A stretch of 64,000 nucleotides of DNA from Stenotrophomonas lactitubi (GTDB taxonomy: Bacteria > Pseudomonadota > Gammaproteobacteria > Xanthomonadales > Xanthomonadaceae): assembly GCF_002803515.1 (NCBI RefSeq), contig NZ_PHQX01000001.1, positions 992,001-1,056,000 of the forward strand. The letters run 5' to 3'. Under the pieces are notes generated by a model. The model was given only the letters and a program-made list of their open reading frames with translations. It had not been told where the DNA came from and did not search any database. Shown here piece by piece: positions 54,259 to 63,948 of the stretch; position 1 is the first letter of the stretch; each line of letters begins with the position of its first letter. A program made the position numbers and the translations under genes.

Positions 54259-55365
54259 ATGCCTCACACTCCCGCTGCCTACGACTACGACGTGATCATC
54301 GTCGGCGCCAGTTTTGCAGGTGCTGCCTGCGCACTCGCCGCCGCCCAGTACGGCCTGCGCGTCTGCGTGCTCGAACGCAAAGCTGACCCCGGCGAGCGCC
54401 TGCATACCACCGGCATCGTGGTGAAGGAGGCCATGCAGCACACCTGGCTTGGTCGCATGCCCGAACAGCTGGTGCAGCGCGTGGCGCGCGTGCGCCTGTA
54501 CGCACCGAACCTGCGCAATGTGTTGCTGGCCGCACCGGGCTACTACTTCCTCACCACCGATACACCGAACCTGATGCGCTGGCTGGCCAGCGAACTGCGC
54601 GCCAGCGGCGTGGACCTGCGGCTCCAGCAGTCGTTTACCGGAGCTTGCCGCGACGGCGACGCATGGCAGGTTGAAGGGGTGGGGCGCACCGCGTATCTGG
54701 TCGGCGCTGACGGTGCACGATCGCGTGTCGCGCAGCGCATCGGCCTGGGCCAGGTGCGCGACAACCTGTACGGCGTCGAGCGCGAGTTTGCCGGCGTGCA
54801 GCTGCCGGAAGGCGACGCCTTGCACTGCTTCGTCAGCCGCCGCTTCGCACCCGGCTACATCGGCTGGGCCGCGCAGAATCCTACCGGTGTGCAGGTGGGG
54901 CTGGCGCTGCGCCACGATCCCGAACATGTCCGTTCGCCGGATATCGAGGGTTTCCTTGAACATGTGCGCGACGTGGTAGGCCTTCCTCGCTCGGCCGAGG
55001 CTGCCGGCACCCGCGCGGGGCTGGTGCCCTGCGGGTTGCCGGATGGCCCGATCACTGCGCCGGGCGTGATCCTTACCGGTGATGCGGCGGGTGTTGTCTC
55101 GCCGTTGTCGGCCGGCGGCATCCACTCGTCATGGCGGCATGGCTGGGCAGTCGGAGATGCAATCGGCCTGCATCGGCGCGGCAAGGGGCCAGCCGCCGAG
55201 CAGGTGGCGCGACAGGCGGCGCCCACCTTTCACCGCAAGCGCGTACTGCGCTGGGCCATGGACCATCTGCAGCGGGACTGGCCGGTCGACGCGCTGCTGT
55301 GTACCGGCCCGGTGCGCCGGCTGGCCGAACAGATCTACTTCCACCGACGGGGCGTTCGGGCCTGA
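54259..55365 (+). CDS. FAD-dependent oxidoreductase, geranylgeranyl-reductase-like
   Basis: 368 residues from the ATG at 54259. Dinucleotide fold VIIVGASFAGAACALAAAQ then VLERK, and the second FAD motif GVILTGDAAGVVSPLSAGGI. This is the flavoprotein monooxygenase/geranylgeranyl reductase superfamily. The substrate cannot be inferred. It is the only gene between tRNA-Gly copies 1 and 2, on a segment that looks like an insertion into a tRNA array. Confidence 0.85.
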   Translation: MPHTPAAYDYDVIIVGASFAGAACALAAAQYGLRVCVLERKADPGERLHTTGIVVKEAMQHTWLGRMPEQLVQRVARVRLYAPNLRNVLLAAPGYYFLTTDTPNLMRWLASELRASGVDLRLQQSFTGACRDGDAWQVEGVGRTAYLVGADGARSRVAQRIGLGQVRDNLYGVEREFAGVQLPEGDALHCFVSRRFAPGYIGWAAQNPTGVQVGLALRHDPEHVRSPDIEGFLEHVRDVVGLPRSAEAAGTRAGLVPCGLPDGPITAPGVILTGDAAGVVSPLSAGGIHSSWRHGWAVGDAIGLHRRGKGPAAEQVARQAAPTFHRKRVLRWAMDHLQRDWPVDALLCTGPVRRLAEQIYFHRRGVRA

Positions 55366-55409
55366 CCCGGAAGCTGAACGCTGGCCGGTAAAAGGGCTGC
55401 AGAATCCTG

Positions 55410-55438
55410 TTGACGCCGTGCAGCAATATCGACACAAT
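55410..55438 (+). promoter_or_regulatory. promoter of tRNA-Gly copy 2
   Basis: TTGACG at 55410 and CACAAT at 55433, with a 17-bp spacer. The block from here to the tRNA is nearly repeated before copy 3. Confidence 0.7.
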
Positions 55439-55470
55439 AGCGCTCCTTCGACGCAGGTCGAACGGAATCT

Positions 55471-55546
<76 letters not shown>

Positions 55547-55559
55547 GATTCAAGAAGAA

Positions 55560-55582
55560 CGCTCCCGAAAGGGGGCGTTTTT
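55560..55582 (+). terminator. terminator of tRNA-Gly copy 2
   Basis: CGCTCCC-GAAA-GGGGGCG with a T-run; the same as after copy 1, with similar flanking bases. Confidence 0.8.
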
Positions 55583-55615
55583 CGTTTTGCGCGCCGCCAT
55601 CCGGATACAGCCTCG

Positions 55616-55963
55616 CTAGCGGGGGATGCCCCGGCTCGCACTGCACCAGGTGCGCACGTCCGCACGGTCGAAGCCGGCGCAGGTGTTTTTCCGCGGGATG
55701 TACAGATAAGGCGCGTCGGCCTGGTAGGTGAAGTGGTAGTAGTAGGTCCGGTCCTGGCCATACAGCCAGTAGTTCGACGAGCCGTTGTTGATCACGTAGG
55801 GCTCGAAGGAAAAGATCGACGACTGCGCGGGAATGAAGTTGCTGCGGTCCATCAGCAGCATGGTCGCGTTCGATGCCAGTGGCGTGGCCAGGCAGATCGC
55901 CATCGTGCCCACGACAAGCACGGCCATGAAGATGCCGAGCGCGCGGCAAGGACTTAATTTCAA
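55616..55963 (-). CDS. secreted or membrane-anchored hypothetical protein
   Basis: About 115 residues if it starts at the TTG at 55963, which gives a charged signal-peptide start (KLSPCRALGIFMAVLVVGTM) and has GGCAGG upstream. The ATG at 55927 is the alternative. The mature part is aromatic and Asn-rich (NNGSSNYWLYGQDRTYYYHF) with two late cysteines (NTCAGF; TWCSAS). No family recognised. It is convergent with tRNA-Gly copy 2. Confidence 0.6.
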   Translation of the reverse strand: MKLSPCRALGIFMAVLVVGTMAICLATPLASNATMLLMDRSNFIPAQSSIFSFEPYVINNGSSNYWLYGQDRTYYYHFTYQADAPYLYIPRKNTCAGFDRADVRTWCSASRGIPR

Positions 55964-56184
55964 GCGTATAGCCTGCCGGTAGGAGCGTTCAGGCCAATGT
56001 GCCGCAGCGCCCGCGAACAGTCCAGCGTTCAGCTTCGCGGCGCCCGTGAAAGGCTGGGGAAAGGCCGAGGGTTCGCAATGCAGGCACCGCATACGCGCTG
56101 TAACGCAGCTCCGACTGATTCTCCATGTCCACTCCACAATCGCGGCGTAGCCTCCTCGGCTTCTCTCTCCACGAAGGTGGGCGG

Positions 56185-57621
56185 GTGGCCAGTTGTTTCA
56201 CTTTCACCGCGGCGTCCGTCAAACGGTATGCCGCGCTCCCGCGCATCATCGTAGCTGCCGGGGCGGTGCTGACCAGCACGATGCTGGCAGGTTGCATGTC
56301 GGTGCCGGTTCCCGATCTGCCCGATCGCACTCCAGTGGTCTGGAATCAAGCCGCCCCTGCGCAGGGCGTCGCGGTCGATGCGCGGCAGTGGTGGAAGGTG
56401 CTGGCCGATGCGCGCTTGAACGCACTGGTGGAAGAGGCGATCGCCGGCAATCTGGACCTGCAGCAGGCCACGCTGCGGCTGCAGGCGGTGCGTCTGGTGT
56501 CGGGCACCGCCGATGCGCGCTTCCGTCCGGAGATAACGGCCAGTGCAAAGCAGGTGCAGGACGCCGCCGCGGTCGACACTTACTTCCACGCCGGTGTCGA
56601 AGCGATCTGGGATCTTGGCTTGTTTGGCGCAGCGGAAAGTGCCCGATTGAGCGCGCAGGCGGCCAACGGAAATGCAGAAGCACTGCGCAATGCCGCACAG
56701 GTGGCGGTGATCGCAGATGTAGTGCGCAGCTATCTGGATCTTTCCGTCGCGCAGGCGCAGGCGGATCTGTTGGGCAAGCAACAGGCCGTTGACGCACGCG
56801 GCGAGCAACTGGGGCTGGTGCGGCAGCGCCTGCATCTGGACGAGCCTGGCGAACTGGATCGTCTGCGTGCGCGGCAGGCTGCCACACGCGCTGCCATTGC
56901 GCAGGCGGATGAAAACGCAGGCAACGCCGCGCGTGCGCTGGCGCTGCTGCTGGGGCGCGATGGGCCGGATCCGGCCTGGAATGCCTACCGCACGCCACCG
57001 CACTTGAGCACCTTCACCCTGCAGCAGGTGCCGGCTGATCTGCTACGCCATCGCCCGCAGATCCTGCTGGCCGAGGCCGATGTGCTGCAGGCCACCGCCG
57101 AAAAGGGCAGCGCACGCGCGGCGATGTTCCCGAAACTGAGCCTGGGCGGCTCCATCCTGTACGCCTACAACCTCACCCAGAACGCACGCTCCAACTCCGA
57201 TTCCAGCCCATCGATCGGTCCCTACATCGACATTCCGCTGTGGGATTGGGGCCAGCGGCGCGCGCGCTACCAGTCCGACGACAAGCAGCTGGATGCGGCG
57301 TTGCTGGGCTATCGCAAAGCCGTGCTGCAAGGCGTGGCTGAAGTGGAAGGCGCATTGGGCAGCCTGGCCCGCCAGGACAGCAGCATCCAATCGCTGCAGG
57401 TGGCCGATGAAACTGCCCGGCAGCAGGTCGCGCGACAGGCCCGGCAGGTGCAGCTTGGCCTCTCCAGTGAGTTCGACGGGCTGGAAAGCCAGCGTGCGGC
57501 GTTGTCCGCGCATGCCGATCTGATTGGTGCGCAGGGTGCGCGCGTGCTCGCCTTCGCATCGCTGTATCGCGCAGTGGGCGGCGCACCCTTGCCGGTCGAG
57601 CCAGAAGGCGACGCGCAATGA
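56185..57621 (+). CDS. outer-membrane efflux lipoprotein, TolC/NodT family
   Basis: About 478 residues from the GTG at 56185, preceded by GAAGG; an ATG at 56125 is possible but has no ribosome binding site. The lipobox STMLAGC makes Cys37 the lipidated residue. The rest shows the duplicated helical hairpins of RND/NodT channels (LRLQAVRLVSGTADARF ... PKLSLGGSILYAYNL; YIDIPLWDWGQRRARY). It is the outer-membrane part of the export system encoded downstream and overlaps the permease gene by ATGA. Confidence 0.88.
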   Translation: MASCFTFTAASVKRYAALPRIIVAAGAVLTSTMLAGCMSVPVPDLPDRTPVVWNQAAPAQGVAVDARQWWKVLADARLNALVEEAIAGNLDLQQATLRLQAVRLVSGTADARFRPEITASAKQVQDAAAVDTYFHAGVEAIWDLGLFGAAESARLSAQAANGNAEALRNAAQVAVIADVVRSYLDLSVAQAQADLLGKQQAVDARGEQLGLVRQRLHLDEPGELDRLRARQAATRAAIAQADENAGNAARALALLLGRDGPDPAWNAYRTPPHLSTFTLQQVPADLLRHRPQILLAEADVLQATAEKGSARAAMFPKLSLGGSILYAYNLTQNARSNSDSSPSIGPYIDIPLWDWGQRRARYQSDDKQLDAALLGYRKAVLQGVAEVEGALGSLARQDSSIQSLQVADETARQQVARQARQVQLGLSSEFDGLESQRAALSAHADLIGAQGARVLAFASLYRAVGGAPLPVEPEGDAQ

Positions 57622-58757
57622 TCGCGCTTGCCCGCAAAACGCTGGTTTACGAGTGGCGCAGGTTCCTGCCGGTGGTGCTGGCCATGTGTTTCGCCGGTGT
57701 GCTGCTGATCGTGCAGGCAGCGCTGGTGCTGGGCATCTTCGGCACCGCTGCGATCTACGTGAAGGCATCGACCGCCGATGTCTGGGCTGGCTTTGCCGGT
57801 ACGCAGAGCGTGAACTACGGCCATGCGATCAGCGCGGATGTTGAAAGCCGGCTGCGCATGGACCCGGATGTCACCCGCGTCGAGCCGTACGAATGGGTCG
57901 ATGGCGAGTGGCGCTCCAGCGCGCAGGGTACCGGCAACGTGTCGGTGTACCTGTCCGGCATCTCGACGGCGAACGACGCGATGATGTTCTCGCGCATCCT
58001 TTCGCCTGACCTGCGTGCGCAGTTGCGCGAACCCGGGGCGGTGATCGTCGACAGCGCCGACCTGGACACGCTGGGCGTTGATCTGCGCAGCAACCAGGCC
58101 TGGATCAACGGCAAGGCCGTGCGTGTGGTCGCCGCGCAACCCGGCCTGCGTGGTCTTGGCGGCGTCAACGTGCTGGCATCACTGGATACCGCGCGTGCCA
58201 TCGCCGGAACCGACCCGCATGAAGGCAGCACCTATTTCGTGGCGGGCACGCGATCCCCGGAGCTGGCCGGTCGCGTGCGCGATCGCCTCAACGATTCAAC
58301 GGGCCGCGCTACGCCTGTCGAATTCTGGACGGCCCCGGAGTTTGCCAGCCGCTCGCAGCAGTACTGGCTGTTCGACACCGGTGCCGGCATCGCGGTGCTG
58401 TTCATGGCGGTCATCGTCTGCTTCGTCGGCGCGGTGATCACCAACCAGTCCTTCGCGGCGGTGGTGGCCGGGTCGGTACGCGAGTACGCCACGCTCAACG
58501 CGCTCGGTGCAGGCCGCTACGCGCTGGCGCGGGTGGTGTTCGAACAGGCCGTACTGATCGGCGGCGTCGGCATGCTGCTGGCCGCAGCCTTCAGCACGGT
58601 GGTGCTGTTGGCGGCGCAGACCCAGCGCGTGCCGGTACAGCTCACGCCGATGGTGGTTCTCGGCTGCGTGGCGCTGGTCGCGGTGATGGCCATGCTGTCG
58701 AGCATCATGGCGGTGCGCAGCGTCGTCCGTTCCGATCCATCGTTGCTGTTGCGTTGA
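57618..58757 (+). CDS. FtsX/MacB-type ABC transporter permease (DevC-like)
   Basis: 379 residues. One N-terminal helix (LPVVLAMCFAGVLLIVQAAL), a large periplasmic domain, and three C-terminal helices (VLFMAVIVCFVGAVITNQSF and others), the FtsX layout. With the ATPase and adaptor downstream it resembles DevBCA/MacAB exporters. Substrate unknown. Confidence 0.88.
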   Translation: MIALARKTLVYEWRRFLPVVLAMCFAGVLLIVQAALVLGIFGTAAIYVKASTADVWAGFAGTQSVNYGHAISADVESRLRMDPDVTRVEPYEWVDGEWRSSAQGTGNVSVYLSGISTANDAMMFSRILSPDLRAQLREPGAVIVDSADLDTLGVDLRSNQAWINGKAVRVVAAQPGLRGLGGVNVLASLDTARAIAGTDPHEGSTYFVAGTRSPELAGRVRDRLNDSTGRATPVEFWTAPEFASRSQQYWLFDTGAGIAVLFMAVIVCFVGAVITNQSFAAVVAGSVREYATLNALGAGRYALARVVFEQAVLIGGVGMLLAAAFSTVVLLAAQTQRVPVQLTPMVVLGCVALVAVMAMLSSIMAVRSVVRSDPSLLLR

Positions 58758-58767
58758 GGGGCGACCG

Positions 58768-59496
58768 ATGAAAAACACCTCCATCACGTCCCCGACCCTG
58801 CGTGCCGACGCACTGGAAAAGGGCTTCGTGTCCGGCGATGTGCACGTTCCCGTGCTGCGTGGCCTGTCACTGGACATCTATCCTGGCGAACTGACCCTGG
58901 TGTCGGGTCCCTCCGGCTGCGGCAAGAGCACGCTGCTGTCGCTGATGTCCGGACTCTCCACGCCCGATGGCGGCCGCGTGCATGCGCTTGGCCAGGACGT
59001 CAGCCATATGACCCGCAGTGAGGTGGAGCGCTTCCGCCTGCATCATGTTGGTTTCGTGTTCCAGGGCTTCAATCTGTTCCCGGCGCTGACCGCGCTGGAG
59101 CAGGTGCAGCTGCCGTTGGGCTATCGCGGCATGCGCAACCGTGACAGCGAGCCGCTGGCGCGGCAGGCGCTGGACGAGGTCGGTCTCTCGCATCGCAGCC
59201 ACATGCGCCCGGCGCAGCTGTCCGGCGGCGAAAAGCAGCGCGTGGCGGTTGCCCGTGCGTTCGCCAAGTCACCAACGCTGATCTTCGCCGATGAGCCCAC
59301 CAGTGCACTGGACGCCGAGAACGGCCAGCGCGTGATCGACATCCTGCACCGCTATGCACGCGCACATCAGGCCACGGTGTTGTGCGTAAGCCACGATCCA
59401 CGCCTGATCCGCCATGCGGATCGGGTGATCGCCATGGAAGACGGCACGGTCCGCGATGACCGCCGCCAGAACGAAACCGTAGAGCCCAACCGATGA
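58768..59496 (+). CDS. MacB/LolD-type ABC ATPase
   Basis: 242 residues. Walker A GPSGCGKST (47-55), signature LSGGEKQRVAVARA, Walker B LIFADEPTSALD, and His in VSHDPRLI. It powers the upstream permease. It overlaps the adaptor gene by ATGA (59493-59496). Confidence 0.93.
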   Translation: MKNTSITSPTLRADALEKGFVSGDVHVPVLRGLSLDIYPGELTLVSGPSGCGKSTLLSLMSGLSTPDGGRVHALGQDVSHMTRSEVERFRLHHVGFVFQGFNLFPALTALEQVQLPLGYRGMRNRDSEPLARQALDEVGLSHRSHMRPAQLSGGEKQRVAVARAFAKSPTLIFADEPTSALDAENGQRVIDILHRYARAHQATVLCVSHDPRLIRHADRVIAMEDGTVRDDRRQNETVEPNR

Positions 59497-60404
59497 CCAG
59501 AATGCCGCCGTTGTTCTCCCTCAGCATCTCCTTGGGCGCGGCATTGCTGCTGGGTGCCTGCAGCAAGGACGCACCCGTACCCGCACAGCCGGCCGCATCC
59601 ACGTCCACCAGCGTGGACAAGGTGGCCGTCGCCCGCGGCATCATCGATGTGGAAGGCGGCCTGATTGCACTGGTCCCAGCAATGGATGGTTCGGTCAGCA
59701 CCGCGCCGGTGAAGGAAGGGGCGGTGGTCCGCAAGGGCGATGTCCTGCTCACCGTGGATGGCGCACTGCTTGAACAGGAAGTAGGCATGGCCAACGCCGA
59801 TCTCGCGCTGGCTACCGACCGACTGAAGGGCAGCCAGGCACAGCTGCGCGAGCTGGAGCGCAACGCCACGCGTCTTGCCACCGGCGCCAGCGAAGGCGTC
59901 TCTTCCAACCAGCAGGCCGACGCGGCAAAGCAGCAGCTGGCTGGCGTTCGCGCCGATGTCGATGTGGCTGGGGCGCAGGTCGAGATGGCCCAGCACAAGC
60001 TGGAGCACGCCAGGCTCAAGCTGCGGCAGATGTCGCTGACCGCGCCGGATTCCGGCACCGTGATTGGCCAGGTGCCGGGCGTCGGGGCATTCGTGCAGGC
60101 CGGCAAGCCGGCGATTTCATTGCTGCCGGCGCGGCCCCTGCAGGTGCGCGCTGAGTTGAGCGCCGCCTATGCCGATGCAGTGCAGGTGGGCATGCGCGCG
60201 ACGGTGGTGATCGATAGCGATGGCACCGAGGGCAAGCCGCTGCCGGTGGCACGCGTGGTCCGCATCAGCCCGGTGTTCGCACCGGCACGGCTGCCGGAGG
60301 ATGCAGGGCGCGGCGTGGCCAAGGTGGTGGAGTGCGTGCTGGAGTTCGAGAGTGCGGCAAAGGCGCGCGTCGGCCAGCACGTGCGGGTGGAGTTCCGGAA
60401 GTAA
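59493..60404 (+). CDS. HlyD-family periplasmic adaptor lipoprotein
   Basis: 303 residues. Lipobox LLLGAC with Cys23. Lipoyl halves (VPAMDGSVSTAPVKEGAVVRKG ... SLTAPDSGTVIGQVPGVGAF) flank a helical hairpin (about 95-170). It bridges the inner-membrane ABC unit to the outer-membrane lipoprotein, completing a four-gene tripartite exporter between tRNA-Gly copies 2 and 3. Confidence 0.9.
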   Translation: MTRMPPLFSLSISLGAALLLGACSKDAPVPAQPAASTSTSVDKVAVARGIIDVEGGLIALVPAMDGSVSTAPVKEGAVVRKGDVLLTVDGALLEQEVGMANADLALATDRLKGSQAQLRELERNATRLATGASEGVSSNQQADAAKQQLAGVRADVDVAGAQVEMAQHKLEHARLKLRQMSLTAPDSGTVIGQVPGVGAFVQAGKPAISLLPARPLQVRAELSAAYADAVQVGMRATVVIDSDGTEGKPLPVARVVRISPVFAPARLPEDAGRGVAKVVECVLEFESAAKARVGQHVRVEFRK

Positions 60405-60426
60405 CTGCGCCGCTCTCTATGAGTCT

Positions 60427-60882
60427 CTATGAGCGCGCGCGGGCTGCCTGCTTCCTTCTGGCCAATGCCCGCCACGCACTGACCAGCGACACCACGCACA
60501 GCGCCAGCAGCAACCCCACGTCCAGAAGCAGCAACCACAGCAGGTGCATTCCCTGTACCGGGGGCTGGTGCATCATCGATGCCAGCCACGGGAAGGTCCA
60601 CGCCAGCAGCAGCACGACGGCGATCAGCAGTCGCAGCCACAAGCGATCGAACTTCCAGGGGCGCACGATCAGCGCAGCGATCACCAGCTCGACCGTACTC
60701 AACAGCGCGAACACGACAACGCTGCTGGTGGGGTAGGGCAGGGTTCCGCCATTGAAGTGCCGCAACATCCAGTAGTCCGGCGTGAAGCCTGCATTGACCA
60801 GTGCAGCGATCACCGCCAGCCAGGTGAGGGCGACAAGGAGCCAGAACAGGCGGACATGGCGAGGTCTCGTGGCCGGGTTCAT
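60427..60882 (-). CDS. four-helix membrane protein, unknown
   Basis: 151 residues with four hydrophobic helices (FWLLVALTWLAVIAALVNAG; VVVFALLSTVELVIAALIV; LLIAVVLLLAWTFPWL; LLWLLLLDVGLLLALCVVSL) and a basic C-terminus. No recognised family. It is convergent with the adaptor gene. Confidence 0.7.
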   Translation of the reverse strand: MNPATRPRHVRLFWLLVALTWLAVIAALVNAGFTPDYWMLRHFNGGTLPYPTSSVVVFALLSTVELVIAALIVRPWKFDRLWLRLLIAVVLLLAWTFPWLASMMHQPPVQGMHLLWLLLLDVGLLLALCVVSLVSAWRALARRKQAARARS

Positions 60883-60897
60883 CGGGTAGGCTGGCTG

Positions 60898-60926
60898 TTG
60901 ACGGCGTGAAGGAATTTCGACACAAT
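60898..60926 (+). promoter_or_regulatory. promoter of tRNA-Gly copy 3
   Basis: TTGACG at 60898 and CACAAT at 60921, with a 17-bp spacer; almost identical to the promoter of copy 2. Confidence 0.7.
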
Positions 60927-60956
60927 AGCGCTCCTTCGACGCAGGTCGGAGAATCT

Positions 60957-61032
<76 letters not shown>

Positions 61033-61074
61033 AATTATGATCTACAGACTTCTACTGACGTCTGTAAGTCATTG

Positions 61075-61100
61075 AAAAAAGGGGCTTCGGCCCCTTTTTC
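61075..61100 (+). terminator. terminator after tRNA-Gly copy 3
   Basis: GGGGC-TTCG-GCCCC is flanked by AAAAAA and TTTTT, so it can work on both strands. Confidence 0.85.
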
Positions 61101-61258
61101 CATTCCAGCGAGCGCCACGGAAATCCACCCACAGCTACCGTTTTTGAGTGACCAATTGAGGCACAAGAATACGGGTGGGACGGCTACCGGATAGTTGCTG
61201 GGGCTGAGCGGGAACCATGACGAGCATAGGGCCTAAGTCATTACTTAGGAGCCTCGAA

Positions 61259-63202
61259 ATGGCACTCTCTGATCTGACCGTCCGGCAGGCAAGAACCACC
61301 GGAAAACGCTACACCCTCTCCGATAATGACTGCCTGGGCCTGATGGTCTCTGCTGCAGGCGGTAAGTCGTGGATGTTTCGCTACTACTGGCTGGGCAAGC
61401 AAAAACGTATGTCCCTGGGCGGATATCCTGCCCTCAGCTTGCGCGAGGCCCGCGCCGAGCGGGATAAGGCCCAAGCCCTGCTTGCCAGGGGGGTTGATCC
61501 GCAAATCGAGCGTGACCAGCGCCGGCACGCGGCCAAATTGGCGGGTGAATACACCTTTAGGAACGTTTTTGATGCCTGGGTCGAGCATCGCCGCAAGGAA
61601 CTCAAGGAAGGCCGCCAGAGCACCCTGTCGCAGATTCTGCGCATCTTCAACAAGGACGTGCTGCCCGCCTTAGGGAAGATGTCGATCTACGACATTCGCC
61701 GCCCTCAGCTCCTGGGAGTTCTGGCGGCGATCGAGAAGCGCAAAGCGTTCACCACCGCCGAGAAGGTTCGCACCTGGTTCAACCAGATGTTCCGCTATGC
61801 CTTGGTCGTTGCCGAGGGCTTGGAGGTCAACCCTGCTGCTGACCTGGATGTGGTGGCCGAACCCAAGCCCCCGGTGACCCACAATCCCTATCTGCACCTG
61901 CCCGAGATGCCCGAGTTCCTTCAGAAGCTTCGGCTCTACACCCCCCGCGGCTGGCAGACCCAGCTTGGTGTGCGGCTGCTGTTGTTAACTGGGGTGCGGA
62001 CGGGCGAATTGCGGCTGGCCGAGCCTGAGCAGTTCGACCTCGACCGCGGCTTGTGGATCATCCCGCCACAATTCGTCAAGCAGCTCCAGGACGAAATGCG
62101 CAAGGCCGGTAAGCGGCCGCAGGACGTGCCGCCCTACATCGTGCCCCTCTCTCTGCAGGCCATCGAGATCGTGCGCTATCTTCTGAGCGCGATGCGGCCG
62201 GCGCAGAAGTACTTGTTGGCTCATACCAGCGAACTCAAGAAGCGCATCAGCGAAAATACGCTGAACAAGGCCTTGCAGCTCATGGGTTACGAGGGGCGCC
62301 TGACCGGGCACGGCATCCGCGGCACCATCTCGACGGCGCTCAACGAAATCGGCTATCCGAAAATTTGGGTGGATGCACAGCTATCGCACTCCGACCCCAA
62401 CAAGGTCAGCTCGGCCTACAACCACGCCAAATACGTGGAGCCGAGGCGCCGGATGATGCAGGACTGGGCCGATCGCCTCGACCTGCTCGAACAGGGCGAG
62501 GTAGAAGCTGCGAGCGCACACCTGACCATCCGCATCGATGGGGTGCCTGCGATGGCAGAAGTGGAAGAGGCGGTGGGTGCGGCCCCCATCGTGGCCGAGC
62601 CCCCTGTGCCCGGCGTGCAGTCCCTTGTCGCAACGCCCATTGTCGTCACTTCGAGCAGCGGCGGAATCACGTTCCGGAGACTGTCGCATCTGCCGCCGCC
62701 TCCGGTGCATGTCCCAGAGCCGGAAGTGTCCGCGATCCAGCGCGAGCGCGAGGAAATGCTGGCTATCTATGAGTCGCCGAACAGCCTGCCGGTCCCGTTG
62801 TTCGGCAAGCTGGCCGGGAAGTCCAAGGACCAGATCAACCGCGAACTGAAAGCCGGAAAGTTGCTGGCTATCAGCCTTGGCAATCGGGGACAGCGTGTTC
62901 CGGACTGGCAACTGGTGCCGCTCAAACACAGGCTGGCCCAGGTGCTCATGAACCAGTGCCCGCACGCGGATTCTTGGGGACTTTACCGCATGCTGACCCA
63001 GCCGCACCCTGACCTGGGCGATCGCGCCGCCATCGATGCGGTCACGCCGACCAACGTGCCGGCGATCGTACGGGTCATCATGGGCGACTACCAGCATCAC
63101 GAGGATGTGCCCAAGGCCGTCGCCCCGCAGCCCGTCCCGGAAGATGTGCGGCAGAGCGTTCGTAGGCTAGTGGACAGCGCTGTGGTGATCGAGGGAACCT
63201 AA
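61259..63202 (+). CDS. P4-type tyrosine integrase with antitoxin-like C-terminal extension
   Basis: 647 residues from the ATG at 61259, preceded by AGGAG at eight bases. DUF4102-like N-terminus (MALSDLTVRQARTTGKRYTL), arm/core-binding region, and catalytic domain with Arg247 (LTGVRTGEL), HGIR (351-354), His377 and Tyr387 (SSAYNHAKY). P4-type integrases usually end near residue 410-420. Here about 230 more residues follow: a Pro-rich linker, then about 500-610 with LAGKSKDQINRELKAGKLLA, RVPDWQLVPL and the segment PDLGDRAAIDAVTPTN. The latter resembles the Xre/MbcA/ParS toxin-binding fold. It lies just after tRNA-Gly. Confidence 0.92.
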   Translation: MALSDLTVRQARTTGKRYTLSDNDCLGLMVSAAGGKSWMFRYYWLGKQKRMSLGGYPALSLREARAERDKAQALLARGVDPQIERDQRRHAAKLAGEYTFRNVFDAWVEHRRKELKEGRQSTLSQILRIFNKDVLPALGKMSIYDIRRPQLLGVLAAIEKRKAFTTAEKVRTWFNQMFRYALVVAEGLEVNPAADLDVVAEPKPPVTHNPYLHLPEMPEFLQKLRLYTPRGWQTQLGVRLLLLTGVRTGELRLAEPEQFDLDRGLWIIPPQFVKQLQDEMRKAGKRPQDVPPYIVPLSLQAIEIVRYLLSAMRPAQKYLLAHTSELKKRISENTLNKALQLMGYEGRLTGHGIRGTISTALNEIGYPKIWVDAQLSHSDPNKVSSAYNHAKYVEPRRRMMQDWADRLDLLEQGEVEAASAHLTIRIDGVPAMAEVEEAVGAAPIVAEPPVPGVQSLVATPIVVTSSSGGITFRRLSHLPPPPVHVPEPEVSAIQREREEMLAIYESPNSLPVPLFGKLAGKSKDQINRELKAGKLLAISLGNRGQRVPDWQLVPLKHRLAQVLMNQCPHADSWGLYRMLTQPHPDLGDRAAIDAVTPTNVPAIVRVIMGDYQHHEDVPKAVAPQPVPEDVRQSVRRLVDSAVVIEGT

Positions 63203-63250
63203 TCCACGGGTCAGCCTATGGCCGGGATGACGCTTCCGGCCGTAGGCCCA

Positions 63251-63892
63251 TCACCTTGCACCTTCCCCAGCAATCTGTAGCGCTCTACGCTCGAACCGCT
63301 TGGCAGCAGAATCGGCTTGCGCGTGGGGCCGTTGGAGGTACGTCACGATATTGTAGGGGCCATCGGCGAGCGGTCGCATGCCGATCCCCCATTGATGGGC
63401 ACGCTCGATGCGCGATTGCGCGCATACGCCGATGCCGTAGCCGGATGAGACCCACAGCGCCATCATCTCGAATGAAGTTGCAGACAGGATGTTCTCTTGG
63501 TCCACTGGCATGAGGGAGGCCAACCTCTCGTCCAGCAAGGGGCAAGCCTCCACCCGCCAGCGATAGATTGGATAATCCTGAAGATCTGAGATGGTGAGCT
63601 TCGCCTGGTTAACTAAGCGGGACCGCGGTGGTATCGCAACGGCCATGCTTTCGCACCATAGCCTCCGGCTACTCGTCAGGTGATCCCCCGCACCGCTAAG
63701 AGATAGTCCCGCGTCGTAGCGGCCCTCCTGCAGGCCCGTCATCAACTCTTGATCCGAAACTTCACGCACGGCCATCGCGACGCCCGGCTCCTGCGCTCGC
63801 TGCAGTGCAAGCAGCGCCGACAGCCGTGAAGACGGTACACCTGGCGCTATGGCGAGTGTGAAATTCGGGGGCGGACTGATGACGTCATGCAT
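63251..63892 (-). CDS. LysR-type effector-binding domain protein without HTH
   Basis: 213 residues from the ATG at 63892; a TTG at 63904 would add four. It begins directly with a LysR substrate-binding fold (FTLAIAPGVPSSRLSALLAL; GRYDAGLSLSG; CESMAVAIPPRSRL; LQDYPIYRW; SGYGIGVCAQSRI). The N-terminal winged helix of LysR regulators is absent, and the bases upstream do not encode one in frame. It is on the genomic island, with a palindromic operator-like element 57 bases upstream. Confidence 0.8.
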   Translation of the reverse strand: MHDVISPPPNFTLAIAPGVPSSRLSALLALQRAQEPGVAMAVREVSDQELMTGLQEGRYDAGLSLSGAGDHLTSSRRLWCESMAVAIPPRSRLVNQAKLTISDLQDYPIYRWRVEACPLLDERLASLMPVDQENILSATSFEMMALWVSSGYGIGVCAQSRIERAHQWGIGMRPLADGPYNIVTYLQRPHAQADSAAKRFERRALQIAGEGAR

Positions 63893-63948
63893 GGATACCC
63901 CCAAAGAGGCGGCGGGAGGGGATCGAAAAGATCTACCGACATCATACT

